A DNA stretch of 64,000 nt from Rothia sp. ZJ932 (lineage in GTDB: Bacteria; Actinomycetota; Actinomycetes; Actinomycetales; Micrococcaceae). The translations under genes were made by a program, and so were the position numbers. The stretch lies in NCBI RefSeq assembly GCF_016924835.1, contig NZ_CP070480.1:558001-622000 (forward strand). The letters are read 5' to 3'. Shown piece by piece: positions 1-8,833 of this stretch (its first letter is position 1; every line of letters starts with the position of its first letter). The notes beneath the pieces were generated by a model that was not told the DNA's origin, made no database searches, and worked only from the letters and a program-made list of their open reading frames with translations.

Positions 1-221
1 AAGCAGAGCAGAACTCCCTCGTTCCTGTAGGTAGAGCTTACCCAGTACTGCTCCTGATCGCGCGTGTGAACGGAGCGAAAGAGCGGATCTTCGTGCCCGC
101 GTGCAAGAGTGCCGAGTGTCTGCCCCAGGTGAATGGGGTGCGGAGGTTGTAAAATGACGGTGGCACGAAGCATTCCTCTATTTTTCCATCTACTTGCCCC
201 GTACGAAAGATCTTGTTCACC

Positions 222-1832
222 ATGACGAAGCTGAAAACAATGACGCTTGCCCGTAGTGTGGGAGCGGTATTGAGTATTGTTGTCGCCGTGGTTTACACCC
301 ATTTTTCGTGGGTTCAGTGGTCTAACTGGGTGACTCCGTCCTGGGACTTAGGTATTTTCACCCAGCTCGCGAAAGCCTACGCTGCTTTTGAGCAACCGAT
401 TGTGAGCATTAAGGGGCACGAGTTCAACCTGTGGGGCGATCATTTTCACCCCATACTTCTAGTGCTTGGCCCCGTCTATAAGGTGTTTCCTTCGCCTTTT
501 ACCCTGCTGGTTGTACAGAATCTTTTGGTTGCCCTTTCAGCGTATCTTCTCGTGGTATTAGCGGCTCGTTTTATGCACGTTGTCTTCGCGCTACTGTTGG
601 GGGTTGTCTATGCCTTTAGCTTTGGTATTCAAGAGGCTGTTGCGGTGCAGTTTCACGAGGTTGCTTTTGCCCTGCCCCTGTTGGTTGTGTCTTTGGGGTA
701 TCTGGTGCGTGCCAGAGCTGAAAGGAACGATGCGCTTTTGGCGCGTGCTGCCCTGTGGGCTGTTCCTCTCGCTCTGGTGAAAGAGGATATGGGGCTCACC
801 GTCGCGGCAATTGCTGTGGTGGGGCTGGGCAGAAGCGGTTGGTATCACAGGGCTTTTGACCTGCTTTTCCCCGCACAGAGCTCGACTGTTGCCCGACGCA
901 GTTTCTTCTTCCGAGTTTCGGACGCGCTGAGTCTGCTGACTCAAAAGAGAGGGATACGAACCTGTGCTGCTGTGCTGTTATGGGGACTCGTTGCAACCTT
1001 CTTATCGGTCACTGTCATCTTGCCTTTCTTCAATGTGGGGGGCGTTTTCGACTACACAGACAGCCTTGATGTTGCCGGGGCTATCTCAGATCCCCTGCAA
1101 GGTCTGCTGCTGATGGTCTACCCCTGGCAAAAAGCTGTGACCCTTGCAACCCTGCTGCTCACCGGCGCTATTCTTTGGGTAGTCAGCCCTCTGGCTGTGA
1201 TCGCGCTTCCCACACTTATCTGGCGATTCTTAGCCACCAACGAGGGGTACTACGGCACCGACTGGCACTACTCAATGGTGCTTATGCCCATTGTTTTCTG
1301 CGCTTTGATTGATGTTCTTGCCCGCTTTGCGCCCGAAACTGCCGAAGACCCCAGTGTCAAAAAGTTGCCTGCCCACCTTCTGCAGGCACGCGCGTCCGCA
1401 CGAGGTCTAGCAGATAAAACCTACCGCACAGCTATTGCTCTACTGTCGGTAGCTTTACCGACCTTCGCTCTCATTGTGGCGCTTGCCCATATGCCTCAGC
1501 TGCCCTTGGCAACCCAGCTAACTCATGATTACTCCAGCGCCTCTTGGCAGGAGAATCTTGCCCAGAAAAAACAGGCGCTGGCGAGCATTCCGCAGGGCAC
1601 CAGCGTCGCCTCAGACCTATCGCTGCTGACCCACCTCACCGTCAATCACGAGGCATATTGGATTGGCAACACCAGCGACCCCGCCCCGGACTACGTGGTA
1701 ATTGACCAAGAAAACTCGGCATGGGGCAATAACCCTATTGAGAATCCTCCGCAGTTCGCTGCTGATACCTACCAAGCGCCTTACACTCTGCACACTCAGC
1801 AGGGCAGTATCTACGTGATGAAGCGCATGTAG
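222..1832 (+). CDS. DUF2079 family polytopic membrane protein
   Basis: The 536-residue product is an integral membrane protein with about nine or ten hydrophobic segments. Its first extracytoplasmic stretch has the DUF2079 signature: a WDLGIFTQ motif, then a GHEFN and GDHFHP pair around residues 50-80. The family resembles membrane glycosyltransferase scaffolds of the GT-C type, but no activity is established. The C-terminal 100 residues are mostly soluble and probably extracytoplasmic. An in-frame TTG lies nine bases upstream at 213; I prefer the ATG at 222, though neither has a strong ribosome site. It stands alone, with a 380-base gap downstream. Family assignment is fairly sure; the function is unknown. 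Confidence 0.75.
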   Translation: MTKLKTMTLARSVGAVLSIVVAVVYTHFSWVQWSNWVTPSWDLGIFTQLAKAYAAFEQPIVSIKGHEFNLWGDHFHPILLVLGPVYKVFPSPFTLLVVQNLLVALSAYLLVVLAARFMHVVFALLLGVVYAFSFGIQEAVAVQFHEVAFALPLLVVSLGYLVRARAERNDALLARAALWAVPLALVKEDMGLTVAAIAVVGLGRSGWYHRAFDLLFPAQSSTVARRSFFFRVSDALSLLTQKRGIRTCAAVLLWGLVATFLSVTVILPFFNVGGVFDYTDSLDVAGAISDPLQGLLLMVYPWQKAVTLATLLLTGAILWVVSPLAVIALPTLIWRFLATNEGYYGTDWHYSMVLMPIVFCALIDVLARFAPETAEDPSVKKLPAHLLQARASARGLADKTYRTAIALLSVALPTFALIVALAHMPQLPLATQLTHDYSSASWQENLAQKKQALASIPQGTSVASDLSLLTHLTVNHEAYWIGNTSDPAPDYVVIDQENSAWGNNPIENPPQFAADTYQAPYTLHTQQGSIYVMKRM

Positions 1833-2212
1833 CTACCGCAAGGTACCCTCCATCACGTCTTACACCTATTTACGGGTGCATAAGGTAGTGTTGAATCTTG
1901 TAATTGATGGTAAACCCCGTCCAAGAATGTTCTTTGTAAGAGATACCGAGTATCTTCTGCTCACCGTTTGTCTGTGAGGGCAAAGAACCGCTCCAAGTAC
2001 TTTATAAGTTCGTAAGCGCTAACTTTCTAAAAACCTGTTTCTAAGGTAAATCGTCTCTACCCACCGTTTAGTGTTCGGGTAGAAGTGTGTGAAGGTGGCG
2101 CAGTAGTCACATCAGAGACTGCCACCGAAGTTGTTTCGACGAGCTTTTTAATTCAGGGGTCAACCTTCGCAACTCAAAGCAGTTGCGCCACCTGAGCTCG
2201 AAAAGAGAAAAA
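1833..2212 (+). other. Long leader region upstream of the DEAD-box helicase
   Basis: This 380-base gap has no convincing ORF. Two hairpins are visible. One has CTACCC at 2057-2062 pairing with GGGTAG at 2077-2082. A longer one has GGTGGC plus AGT (with a two-base bulge) at 2094-2104 pairing with ACTGCCACC at 2118-2126. DEAD-box helicase genes often carry long structured leaders that respond to cold or to the helicase itself, so this may be an untranslated regulatory leader. That role is inferred. Confidence 0.35.
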
Positions 2213-4084
2213 TTGACTGAAAATAATACCGCAACCGCTGCTGAGTTCGTAGAACCCAACCTTGACGCTGTTGCTCCCGCAGCTGCTGAAGAAGAAGGCG
2301 TTCGCTTTACCGATCTCGGCTTGGACAGGCGTGTTCAAACTGCTGTTGATGCCGCTGGCTATGAGAAGCCCTCACCTATCCAGGCAGAAACTATTCCCCT
2401 TCTTCTTGAAGGACGCGACGTTGTAGGTTTGGCGCAGACCGGTACCGGTAAAACCGCTGCTTTCGCGCTACCCGTTCTTTCACGTCTTGCAGAACTTGCA
2501 GATGTTAACGGTGTTTCTAAAGACACCCAGGTGCTGGTTTTGGCACCTACCCGCGAACTTGCTTTGCAGGTCGCTGAAGCATTCAGCTCCTACGCTACCC
2601 AGATGGAGAACTTCACCGTTCTTCCCGTCTACGGTGGCTCACCCTACGGCCCCCAGCTCGCTGGTCTCAAGCGCGGCGCTCAGGTTGTAGTTGGTACCCC
2701 CGGTCGTGTGATCGACCACCTGAAGAAGGGGTCACTGGACCTTTCAAATCTGCAGTACCTCGTTCTCGATGAGGCTGATGAGATGCTGCGTATGGGTTTC
2801 GCAGAGGATGTTGAGCAGATCCTTGCTGACACCCCCGAAACCAAGCAGGTTGCACTGTTCTCAGCAACCATGCCCACCAGCATCCGCAAAATCGCATCAC
2901 AGTACCTGAACGATCCTGTTGAAGTTCGCGTGAAGTCAAAGACCACCACGAGCGCGAATATCAAGCAGCGTTACATGCAGGTTATGCACTCACACAAACT
3001 TGAGGCAATGACCCGCGTGCTTGAGGTTGAAGATTACGACGGCATTATCGTGTTCGTTCGTACCAAGAAAGAAACCGAAGAGCTTGCCGATAAGCTGAAG
3101 GCTCGCGGCTACCAGGCAGCAGCTATTAATGGTGATATTCCGCAGAACCTGCGTGAGCGTACCGTTGATTCACTGCGCGATGGTCGCATCGACATTCTGG
3201 TTGCAACCGATGTTGCTGCTCGCGGTCTTGACGTAGAGCGCATCTCACTGGTTGTAAACTTCGATATTCCTCACGACACTGAGTCATACGTTCACCGCAT
3301 TGGTCGTACCGGCCGTGCAGGTCGCGAAGGCGCAGCGATTCTCTTTATGACCCCGCGTGAAAAGTACATGCTGCGTCAGATTGAGAAGGCTACCCGTCAG
3401 CAGGTTGAGCAGATGCACATGCCTTCAGTGGATGACGTGAACTCAAACCGCAAGACCCGTTTTGCGCAGCAGATTACTGACACCATCGAAACCGAAGACC
3501 TGTCACTGTTCCGCGAAATCGTTGATGCATACGTGAACGAGCACGATGTTGAACCCGAAGAAATTGCAGCAGCTTTGGCTGTTATTGCTCAGCAGGGTCG
3601 CCCCTTCTTCGTTGAAGAAATTCCTGAGCCCCGTGGCGGTCGTGATCGCGGTGACCGCCGTGAACGCGGCGATCGTGAAGAGCGCGGTGGCCGTGGTGGG
3701 CGTCGCCACAACGATGAGGGCATGGTGAGCTACAAGCTCAATGTTGGCCGTTCATCGGGCGCTAACCCCGGTGGCATCGTGGGTGCTCTCGCGAATGAAG
3801 GCGGCATCGACGGTTCACAGGTTGGTTCCATCGACATTCGCCAGCACTTCACCATCGTTGATTTGCCCGAGGATCTTCCTCGTGACTTCTTCGATCGTTT
3901 GGAAGACACCAAGGTTGCAGGTCAGTTCATTAACATCCAGCGCGATAACGGTCCCAAGGGTGGTGGCTCACGCGGTGGTGGTGAGCGTCGCGGCGGTTTC
4001 CGCAAGGATCGCGGTGGTTTCCGTGATGACCGCGGTGGTCGTGGTGGCTCACGCGGTGGCTTCAAAGGTCGCAAAAAATACTAA
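2213..4084 (+). CDS. deaD: DEAD-box ATP-dependent RNA helicase (DeaD/CsdA type)
   Basis: The 623-residue enzyme unwinds RNA duplexes using ATP, probably in ribosome assembly and mRNA turnover. All core motifs are present in order: AQTGTGKT, PTRELALQ, TPGRVIDH, DEAD, SATMP, VATDVAARGLDV and HRIGRTGRAG. After the core comes a charged linker rich in RGDR repeats, then a DbpA-type RNA-binding domain (about residues 505-575), then an RGG-rich tail. This layout matches CsdA-type rather than RhlE-type proteins. I place the start at the TTG at 2213, just after an AAAAGAGAAAA tract, rather than the TTG at 2183. It is monocistronic with a long leader and its own terminator. Confidence 0.9.
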   Translation: MTENNTATAAEFVEPNLDAVAPAAAEEEGVRFTDLGLDRRVQTAVDAAGYEKPSPIQAETIPLLLEGRDVVGLAQTGTGKTAAFALPVLSRLAELADVNGVSKDTQVLVLAPTRELALQVAEAFSSYATQMENFTVLPVYGGSPYGPQLAGLKRGAQVVVGTPGRVIDHLKKGSLDLSNLQYLVLDEADEMLRMGFAEDVEQILADTPETKQVALFSATMPTSIRKIASQYLNDPVEVRVKSKTTTSANIKQRYMQVMHSHKLEAMTRVLEVEDYDGIIVFVRTKKETEELADKLKARGYQAAAINGDIPQNLRERTVDSLRDGRIDILVATDVAARGLDVERISLVVNFDIPHDTESYVHRIGRTGRAGREGAAILFMTPREKYMLRQIEKATRQQVEQMHMPSVDDVNSNRKTRFAQQITDTIETEDLSLFREIVDAYVNEHDVEPEEIAAALAVIAQQGRPFFVEEIPEPRGGRDRGDRRERGDREERGGRGGRRHNDEGMVSYKLNVGRSSGANPGGIVGALANEGGIDGSQVGSIDIRQHFTIVDLPEDLPRDFFDRLEDTKVAGQFINIQRDNGPKGGGSRGGGERRGGFRKDRGGFRDDRGGRGGSRGGFKGRKKY

Positions 4085-4155
4085 GAGTATGCTTTCCCCT
4101 CGGGGGAACACCTTAAAAGCTGGTAACTGATTTCTTGGTCAGATACCGCTGGTGC

Positions 4156-4213
4156 AGGACGCGCGTTCTTTCTCTTCTGTAAAGAGGGGAGGGGGCGCGC
4201 GTCCTTATCTTTA
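4156..4213 (+). terminator. Intrinsic terminator after the helicase gene
   Basis: AGGACGCGCG (4156-4165) pairs perfectly with CGCGCGTCCT (4196-4205). The interior also pairs partly (TTTCTCTTC with GAGGGGAG), and a T-rich tail follows. Both arms carry the repeated word GGACGCGC, as an inverted pair. Confidence 0.75.
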
Positions 4214-4301
4214 AACGCAGGGTGAGTACCTGGTGGGTAAGTTGCTGCGCAGATGCATCTTTAGCGTGGTGTAGAACACCAGTAGGTGAGTCCTTTTCAA
4301 T

Positions 4302-4331
4302 TTGCCAAGTACTGCGAAAATGCCGTAAGGT
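4302..4331 (+). promoter_or_regulatory. Candidate promoter of the tRNA cluster
   Basis: TTGCCA at 4302-4307 is followed, after 18 bases, by TAAGGT at 4326-4331, about ten bases before the first tRNA. Placement and spacing fit a housekeeping sigma promoter; the -10 match is only moderate. Confidence 0.45.
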
Positions 4332-4341
4332 ATTACCTGTT

Positions 4342-4413
4342 GCCCCGATAGCTCAGTGGTAGAGCGCCATCTTGGTAAGATGGAGGTCCCGGGATCGATT
4401 CCCGGTCGGGGCT
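4342..4413 (+). tRNA. tRNA-Thr (GGT), copy 1
   Basis: A 72-base cloverleaf. The acceptor stem GCCCCGA pairs with TCGGGGC, with discriminator T. The anticodon stem CCATC/GATGG encloses the loop TTGGTAA, giving anticodon GGT. The T stem CCGGG/CCCGG is perfect. No CCA is encoded. It is identical to the copy at 4521-4592. Confidence 0.95.
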
Positions 4414-4445
4414 CTGTATGAGCCTTGTAATAGAGGTAAATACTT

Positions 4446-4519
4446 GGCGGTGTAGCTCAGCTGGTTAGAGCGCACGACTCATAATCGTGAGGTCGCGGGA
4501 TCGAGTCCCGCCACCGCTA
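4446..4519 (+). tRNA. tRNA-Met (CAT), elongator type
   Basis: A 74-base cloverleaf. The anticodon stem CACGA/TCGTG encloses CTCATAA, giving anticodon CAT. The T stem is GCGGG/CCCGC and the discriminator is A. The body resembles actinobacterial elongator tRNA-Met rather than the initiator, which would have three G-C pairs in the anticodon stem. The first acceptor pair is G-U. Confidence 0.92.
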
Positions 4520-4520
4520 C

Positions 4521-4592
4521 GCCCCGATAGCTCAGTGGTAGAGCGCCATCTTGGTAAGATGGAGGTCCCGGGATCGATTCCCGGTCGGGGCT
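4521..4592 (+). tRNA. tRNA-Thr (GGT), copy 2
   Basis: This is an exact 72-base duplicate of the upstream tRNA-Thr. Only one base separates it from tRNA-Met, so the three tRNAs are surely processed from one transcript. In related actinobacteria the usual neighbour here is rpmG (L33), which I do not see. Confidence 0.95.
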
Positions 4593-4611
4593 CTTTTCAA
4601 GAGATTAAATC

Positions 4612-4644
4612 ATCCGTTCAGTCTTTGACTGGGCGGATTTTTTC
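4612..4644 (+). terminator. Intrinsic terminator of the tRNA cluster
   Basis: A 12-base-pair stem, ATCCGTTCAGTC with GACTGGGCGGAT (two G-U pairs) and a TTT loop, is followed by a T run. Confidence 0.85.
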
Positions 4645-4720
4645 TTGTTCTTTTGACTGAGTGTGTTGGGGCAGTGACTCTTGAGGCGTAGAGGGCGCGG
4701 TGCGTGCCATACTGGTGTGT

Positions 4721-5185
4721 ATGGCTGACAACAATGCTAAAACAATTAATCCCGATATCGTGGGTAGGGCGTACCCACCGGCAACCAGCTACACTGTGGG
4801 CCGAGAGAAAATTCGTGAGTTCGCGCGTGCGGTGAAGGCAACTTCACCGCTTCATTTTGATGTGGAGGCTGCACGAGAAGCTGGCTATACTGACCTGATT
4901 GCACCGCCGACTTTCGCAATCATTCTGGCGCAGGCGGCTGACGCTGCGCTTATTCAGGACGAGAGTGCTGGCATCGACTTTTCCCGTGTGGTTCATGCTG
5001 ATCAGCGTTTTACTCACCACCGTTCTATCGTGGCGGGGGACGAGTTGCTGACAGCAGTTCATGTTGATAGTGTGCGCGTGATGGGCGCAGGGGCTATGCT
5101 GACCACCCGTGAGGAAATCACCACTATTGAGGGGGATAAAGTCGCTACCTGCGTTTCTTCCCTGCTGGTAAGGGCAGGAGAGTAA
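4721..5185 (+). CDS. hadA: FAS1-type dehydratase N-terminal domain protein (HadA-like)
   Basis: The 154-residue product has the MaoC-like hot-dog dehydratase N-terminal fold: ATSPLHFD and LIAPPTFA near residues 45-70, and HADQRFTHHRSI around 95. These single-domain proteins pair with a MaoC partner to dehydrate beta-hydroxyacyl thioesters. In mycobacteria HadA acts in fatty acid synthase II; this organism probably makes no mycolates, so the substrate is unsure. The ATG at 4721 is preferred to the in-frame GTG at 4700. It is translationally close to hadB (five bases apart). Confidence 0.8.
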   Translation: MADNNAKTINPDIVGRAYPPATSYTVGREKIREFARAVKATSPLHFDVEAAREAGYTDLIAPPTFAIILAQAADAALIQDESAGIDFSRVVHADQRFTHHRSIVAGDELLTAVHVDSVRVMGAGAMLTTREEITTIEGDKVATCVSSLLVRAGE

Positions 5186-5190
5186 GAACC

Positions 5191-5649
5191 ATGACTCTAC
5201 GTTTTGAAGACCTTGAAAAGGACCAGTCTATTGGCGAACGTGAGATCAGCGTGACCCGTGCTGACCTGGTGAGCTATGCTGGTGCGTCCGGAGATTTCAA
5301 CCCGATTCACTGGAACGAGCGATTTGCAACGGCTGTTGGTTTGCCGGGAGTTATTGCCCACGGCATGTTTACCATGGGCGCAGCGGTGCAGCTGGTGACT
5401 GATTGGGCAGGCGACCCCGGCGCTATTGTTGATTACCAGACACGTTTCACCAAGCCGGTGCCGGTACCCGATGCGCAGGACGCTGACTCCCCGGCAAACG
5501 GTGGCACAACGATTTCAGTGAGCGGCAAGGTCGCTTCGCTTGACGATGAGGCGAGCACCGCTCGTGTTGATCTCACCGTGTCAGCCCCAGATACTGAGGG
5601 TAACCTGCAGAAAGTGTTAGTTAAAGCGCAGGCTGTTGTGAAATTCTAA
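5191..5649 (+). CDS. hadB: MaoC family dehydratase (HadB-like catalytic subunit)
   Basis: The 152-residue hot-dog protein carries the R-hydratase catalytic motif: YAGASGDFNPIHWN near residue 30, with the conserved Asp and His, then GVIAHGMFTMG. It should supply the active site of a HadAB heterodimer acting on beta-hydroxyacyl thioesters. It follows hadA by five bases and ends in a strong terminator, so the pair forms a two-gene unit. hadAB next to murB is a common actinobacterial arrangement; here an MFS gene lies between them. Confidence 0.85.
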   Translation: MTLRFEDLEKDQSIGEREISVTRADLVSYAGASGDFNPIHWNERFATAVGLPGVIAHGMFTMGAAVQLVTDWAGDPGAIVDYQTRFTKPVPVPDAQDADSPANGGTTISVSGKVASLDDEASTARVDLTVSAPDTEGNLQKVLVKAQAVVKF

Positions 5650-5667
5650 GAACTCGTGAAAACCTCA

Positions 5668-5706
5668 AATACCCGGTCAGATTCATTCCTCTGACCGGGT
5701 ATTTTG
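5668..5706 (+). terminator. Intrinsic terminator after hadAB
   Basis: AATACCCGGTCAGA pairs over 14 bases with TCTGACCGGGTATT around an eight-base loop, followed by TTTTG. Confidence 0.85.
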
Positions 5707-5946
5707 CCCCCTGGATCTAAAATTCAGCTGCTGGCAGCGTCCGCTGTATCACCCCTGCCGTTCCCGCGTGCTCCCTCAGCTCTGAACTAAAGTCGTAGAA
5801 GTAGTTTGCGAGGGGAACTCGCCCCGCGGTGAGACTGTGCATGTGCCCAGAAATAATTTGTGCTCTTTGAGAGTTACGAGAGGGGCACCCTTGCGTGTTT
5901 TCTGTGATGGGTAATCCTGTTGATAAGAAAAGCTGAGAGAGAATTT

Positions 5947-7170
5947 GTGAAAACGGTAGTGACTGATCAGCAGATTCAGGGCTGGTACCGGGCTGTTTTG
6001 ATTTTATTTTTTGCGTCGGGGCTTTTGACATCATCCTGGCTGGCGCGCTTGCACGATGTAGCGCACGGGCTGAACCTCACGGCGGGTCCCATGGGCGTAC
6101 TACTGCTTGCTCAGACTGTTGGTTCATTTTCGGCGGTTTCTCTTTCGGGCGTTTTAGTGTCTCGTTTTGGTGCCCAGCGCTGCATCCTTTTTGCCTACCT
6201 GCTTTCTGTTGTGGGGATGTGTGGGCTGGGGCTGGGGGTGGCTTTGTCTCAGGTGTGGATTGTTGCTCTTTCGCTCACCGGCATGGGCTTGGGTACTGCT
6301 GTGTCGAATGTTGCTTCTAACGTGCAGGGGGTTGCCGTTGAGCGTGCTTTGGGGCGCTTCGTGACTCCGATCATGCACGGCTTCTTCTCGATTGGCACAG
6401 TGGTTGGTGCCGGTATCGGTGCCCTCGATACCTACCTAGGGGTGCCCTTTAGCATCCACATGTGGTACATGGCAGCTTTGATTCTCACCCTGGTGCTTTA
6501 CGCTTTGCGTCTGTGCTTTTCTGAGAACTACGGTCAAGACAACACCGCCATGATGGCGCAGGTCAGCGCCTACCGAGTTAAGGACGCTTGGCGCGACAAA
6601 CACACTATTTTCATTGGTTTCTTCGTGCTGGGTATGGCCTTAGCTGAAGGTTCGGCAAATGACTGGATTGCCCTGGCTCTCACTCAGGAGTACGGAACTA
6701 CCGCCACAATTGGTTCGCTGGGTTATTTCACTTTCGTCGCTGCAATGACCACCGGACGCCTAACGGGCACCCGTCTGCTCAACACCTACGGTCGCATTCC
6801 GGTCTTGAGAGTCACCTGTACTCTCGCCATGATTGGTTTGATTATTTTCATTTTCGCTCCCAACGCACCCACCGGTTTCGTGGGACTCGTTATTTGGGGT
6901 CTGGGCGCGTCCTTAGGGTTTCCCACGGGCATGAGCGCAGCCTCTGATGACCCCATCAAATCAGCGGTACGTGTATCGGTGGTATCAACCATCGGCTACG
7001 CGGCCTTCCTTGGCGGCCCTCCGATCCTGGGTTTGTTGGGCGAGATCTTCGGCATCCGCCACGGTTTGTTGGGCGTGCTCATCTTCGTCGCGGTCTCTTT
7101 CGCTATGACCCGCTATCTTGAAATTTATAAGAAACAAGAACCAATCCATGTTGAGATTCTTGACCGGTAG
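5947..7170 (+). CDS. MFS transporter
   Basis: The 407-residue product has about 12 hydrophobic helices and MFS features: a basic LVSRFGAQRC loop after helix 2, and GRLTGTRLLNTYGR in the loop between helices 8 and 9. The substrate cannot be read from the sequence; the closest familiar pattern is the FucP/YbjJ-like drug or sugar group. I choose the GTG at 5947, preceded by GAGAGAG, over the TTG at 5920. It interrupts the usual hadAB-murB neighbourhood and may share a transcript with murB, which starts about 50 bases downstream. Confidence 0.8.
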   Translation: MKTVVTDQQIQGWYRAVLILFFASGLLTSSWLARLHDVAHGLNLTAGPMGVLLLAQTVGSFSAVSLSGVLVSRFGAQRCILFAYLLSVVGMCGLGLGVALSQVWIVALSLTGMGLGTAVSNVASNVQGVAVERALGRFVTPIMHGFFSIGTVVGAGIGALDTYLGVPFSIHMWYMAALILTLVLYALRLCFSENYGQDNTAMMAQVSAYRVKDAWRDKHTIFIGFFVLGMALAEGSANDWIALALTQEYGTTATIGSLGYFTFVAAMTTGRLTGTRLLNTYGRIPVLRVTCTLAMIGLIIFIFAPNAPTGFVGLVIWGLGASLGFPTGMSAASDDPIKSAVRVSVVSTIGYAAFLGGPPILGLLGEIFGIRHGLLGVLIFVAVSFAMTRYLEIYKKQEPIHVEILDR

Positions 7171-7219
7171 TCACTGCCTGCTGCACCCAACAAGACGGTA
7201 CACTGGGGGAGTGAGTGAA

Positions 7220-8302
7220 ATGTTATTGAGTGAGCTAACCACTGTCAACGTTGGTGGTTCTGCCAAAAAGTATGTTCGAGCAACATCTGAAGCTGAGATT
7301 ATCGAGGCTGTGAAAGCCGCTGACGCAGCGGGGGAGAACTTGCTGGTTGTCGGTGGCGGATCTAACCTCATCGTCGGTGATGAAGGTTTTGACGGCACCG
7401 TCGTACACATTGCCTCCAAAGGCATCGAGCGCGATGATACTCCCAGCTGCGGTGGGGCTATTGTGCGCGTCCAAGCTGGTCATAGCTGGGATGATCTGGT
7501 GGCATACACCGTCGATAAAGAGTACTCAGGTCTAGAAGCCCTCTCAGGCATCCCCGGCACTGTGGGCGCAACACCGGTGCAGAACGTCGGAGCTTACGGT
7601 TCAGAGGTTGCACACACTATTTTCCGTGTGCGTACCTGGGACCGCAAAACGGGCAACCTCAAGACCTTTGCACCCGCTGATTTGAAATTCGCCTACCGTC
7701 ATTCTCTGCTCAAAGAGACTACGGTGAATGGCAGTCCCCGCTATGTGGTGCTGACTGTTGATTTCCAGTTGGCTTTCGGTAGCCGTTCTGCCCCTATTCG
7801 CTATGCTGAGCTTGCCTACACCCTGGGCGTTGAAGTGGGCGAACGGGCGGACGCGCCTACCGTGCGTGAGACAGTGCTGAAACTTCGTGCGGGTAAGGGC
7901 ATGGTTCTAGATGCCAGCGACCGTGATACCTACTCCACCGGTTCTTTCTTCACTAACCCCATTGTGGATGAATCAGCGCGTAAAAATCTGCCCGAAGACG
8001 CCCCCGCTTATCCCGCGACTGACGCTCGTGGGCAGGTGCTTGACGGGAAAATTAAACTGTCAGCTGCTTGGCTTATTCAGCACGCAGGCTTTGAAAAGGG
8101 CTTTGGGCTTGAGGGCGAAGCTGCCGAGCTCACCGGAGCACGCGCGTCCCTTTCCACCAAGCATACTCTGGCAATTACCAACCGTGGCGGGGCAACTGCC
8201 GAGGATTTGATGAGTATCGCTCGCGCTGTGCGCGACGGGGTTTTCAGCTCCTTCGGCATTGAGCTGGTGCCCGAGCCCGTTATTGTGGGTACACACATCT
8301 AA
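7220..8302 (+). CDS. murB: UDP-N-acetylenolpyruvoylglucosamine reductase
   Basis: MurB (360 residues) reduces UDP-GlcNAc-enolpyruvate to UDP-MurNAc with NADPH and FAD, in cytoplasmic peptidoglycan precursor synthesis. FAD-binding residues lie in VVGGGSNLIVGDEG (near 50-65) and GIPGTVGATPVQNVGAYG (near 113-130). The catalytic serine is in TGSFFTNP and the conserved glutamate in VPEPVIVG at the C terminus. The ATG at 7220 follows a GGGGGAG site by eight bases. A longer open frame reaching back to 7118, into the MFS gene, is not needed. Confidence 0.95.
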   Translation: MLLSELTTVNVGGSAKKYVRATSEAEIIEAVKAADAAGENLLVVGGGSNLIVGDEGFDGTVVHIASKGIERDDTPSCGGAIVRVQAGHSWDDLVAYTVDKEYSGLEALSGIPGTVGATPVQNVGAYGSEVAHTIFRVRTWDRKTGNLKTFAPADLKFAYRHSLLKETTVNGSPRYVVLTVDFQLAFGSRSAPIRYAELAYTLGVEVGERADAPTVRETVLKLRAGKGMVLDASDRDTYSTGSFFTNPIVDESARKNLPEDAPAYPATDARGQVLDGKIKLSAAWLIQHAGFEKGFGLEGEAAELTGARASLSTKHTLAITNRGGATAEDLMSIARAVRDGVFSSFGIELVPEPVIVGTHI

Positions 8303-8412
8303 TCTGTTACGCAGAAAATTACTGGGTGCGTTACGTGCGCTGGTCTATTAACCCGCGCGTAGCGTCCTACCCGGTAAGGTATCGGTGATCGGTCAAGGGT
8401 AGAGGGGGGGCT

Positions 8413-8820
8413 ATGGGGCTCGATCGAGAGATTGCTCAGAGTGAAGGACGCGTGCATCGGGCGATGCACCGTCTGCGTGGATTTTTGCACCATCATCCGG
8501 TGTTGCTGTGGTGTTATCGCATTATTGTGAGTGTGGTGGGTGCTGTGCTCATTTTGATGGGTTTGGTGATGCTCATTACTCCGGGGCCCGGCTGGCTCTT
8601 CATTTTCATGGGGCTGGGCTTGTGGGGCACAGAGTTCCACTGGGCCCACCGCTTGAACCTGTGGAGCAAATCGAAGGTCTTGGGCATCTGGCATCGAGCG
8701 CAGGAAAAGCGTTATGACGCGCATCGCCGCAAGCAGGCGCGTATCTGGGCTGACCGCGATAACCAACAGCACTATTGCCCCAGCGGCTGTCATATATCTC
8801 AGCCTGTGCGTCCCGAATAA
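8413..8820 (+). CDS. PGPGW/TIGR02611 family small membrane protein
   Basis: The 135-residue protein has two hydrophobic segments around residues 35-80. They enclose the TPGPGWLFIFMGLGLWGTEF motif that defines the actinobacterial PGPGW (TIGR02611) family. Function is unknown. The C-terminal third is basic and soluble. The ATG follows a GGGGGGG ribosome site by two bases. It ends at a hairpin shared with the convergent asd gene. Confidence 0.75.
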   Translation: MGLDREIAQSEGRVHRAMHRLRGFLHHHPVLLWCYRIIVSVVGAVLILMGLVMLITPGPGWLFIFMGLGLWGTEFHWAHRLNLWSKSKVLGIWHRAQEKRYDAHRRKQARIWADRDNQQHYCPSGCHISQPVRPE

Positions 8821-8833
8821 AACATAGAAAAAC

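Noticed and set aside
3-152. Plus-strand frame open from the window edge (about 49 codons)
   Set aside because: It could be the tail of an upstream gene, but the composition resembles no family I know and a minus-strand frame overlaps it. There is too little to call.
38-223. Minus-strand 61-residue frame before the DUF2079 gene
   Set aside because: No ribosome site or recognisable motif; it overlaps the start region of the plus-strand gene.
5717-6034. Minus-strand 105-residue frame
   Set aside because: It overlaps the MFS N terminus, which has clear family features; composition is Ser/Gln-rich and family-free.
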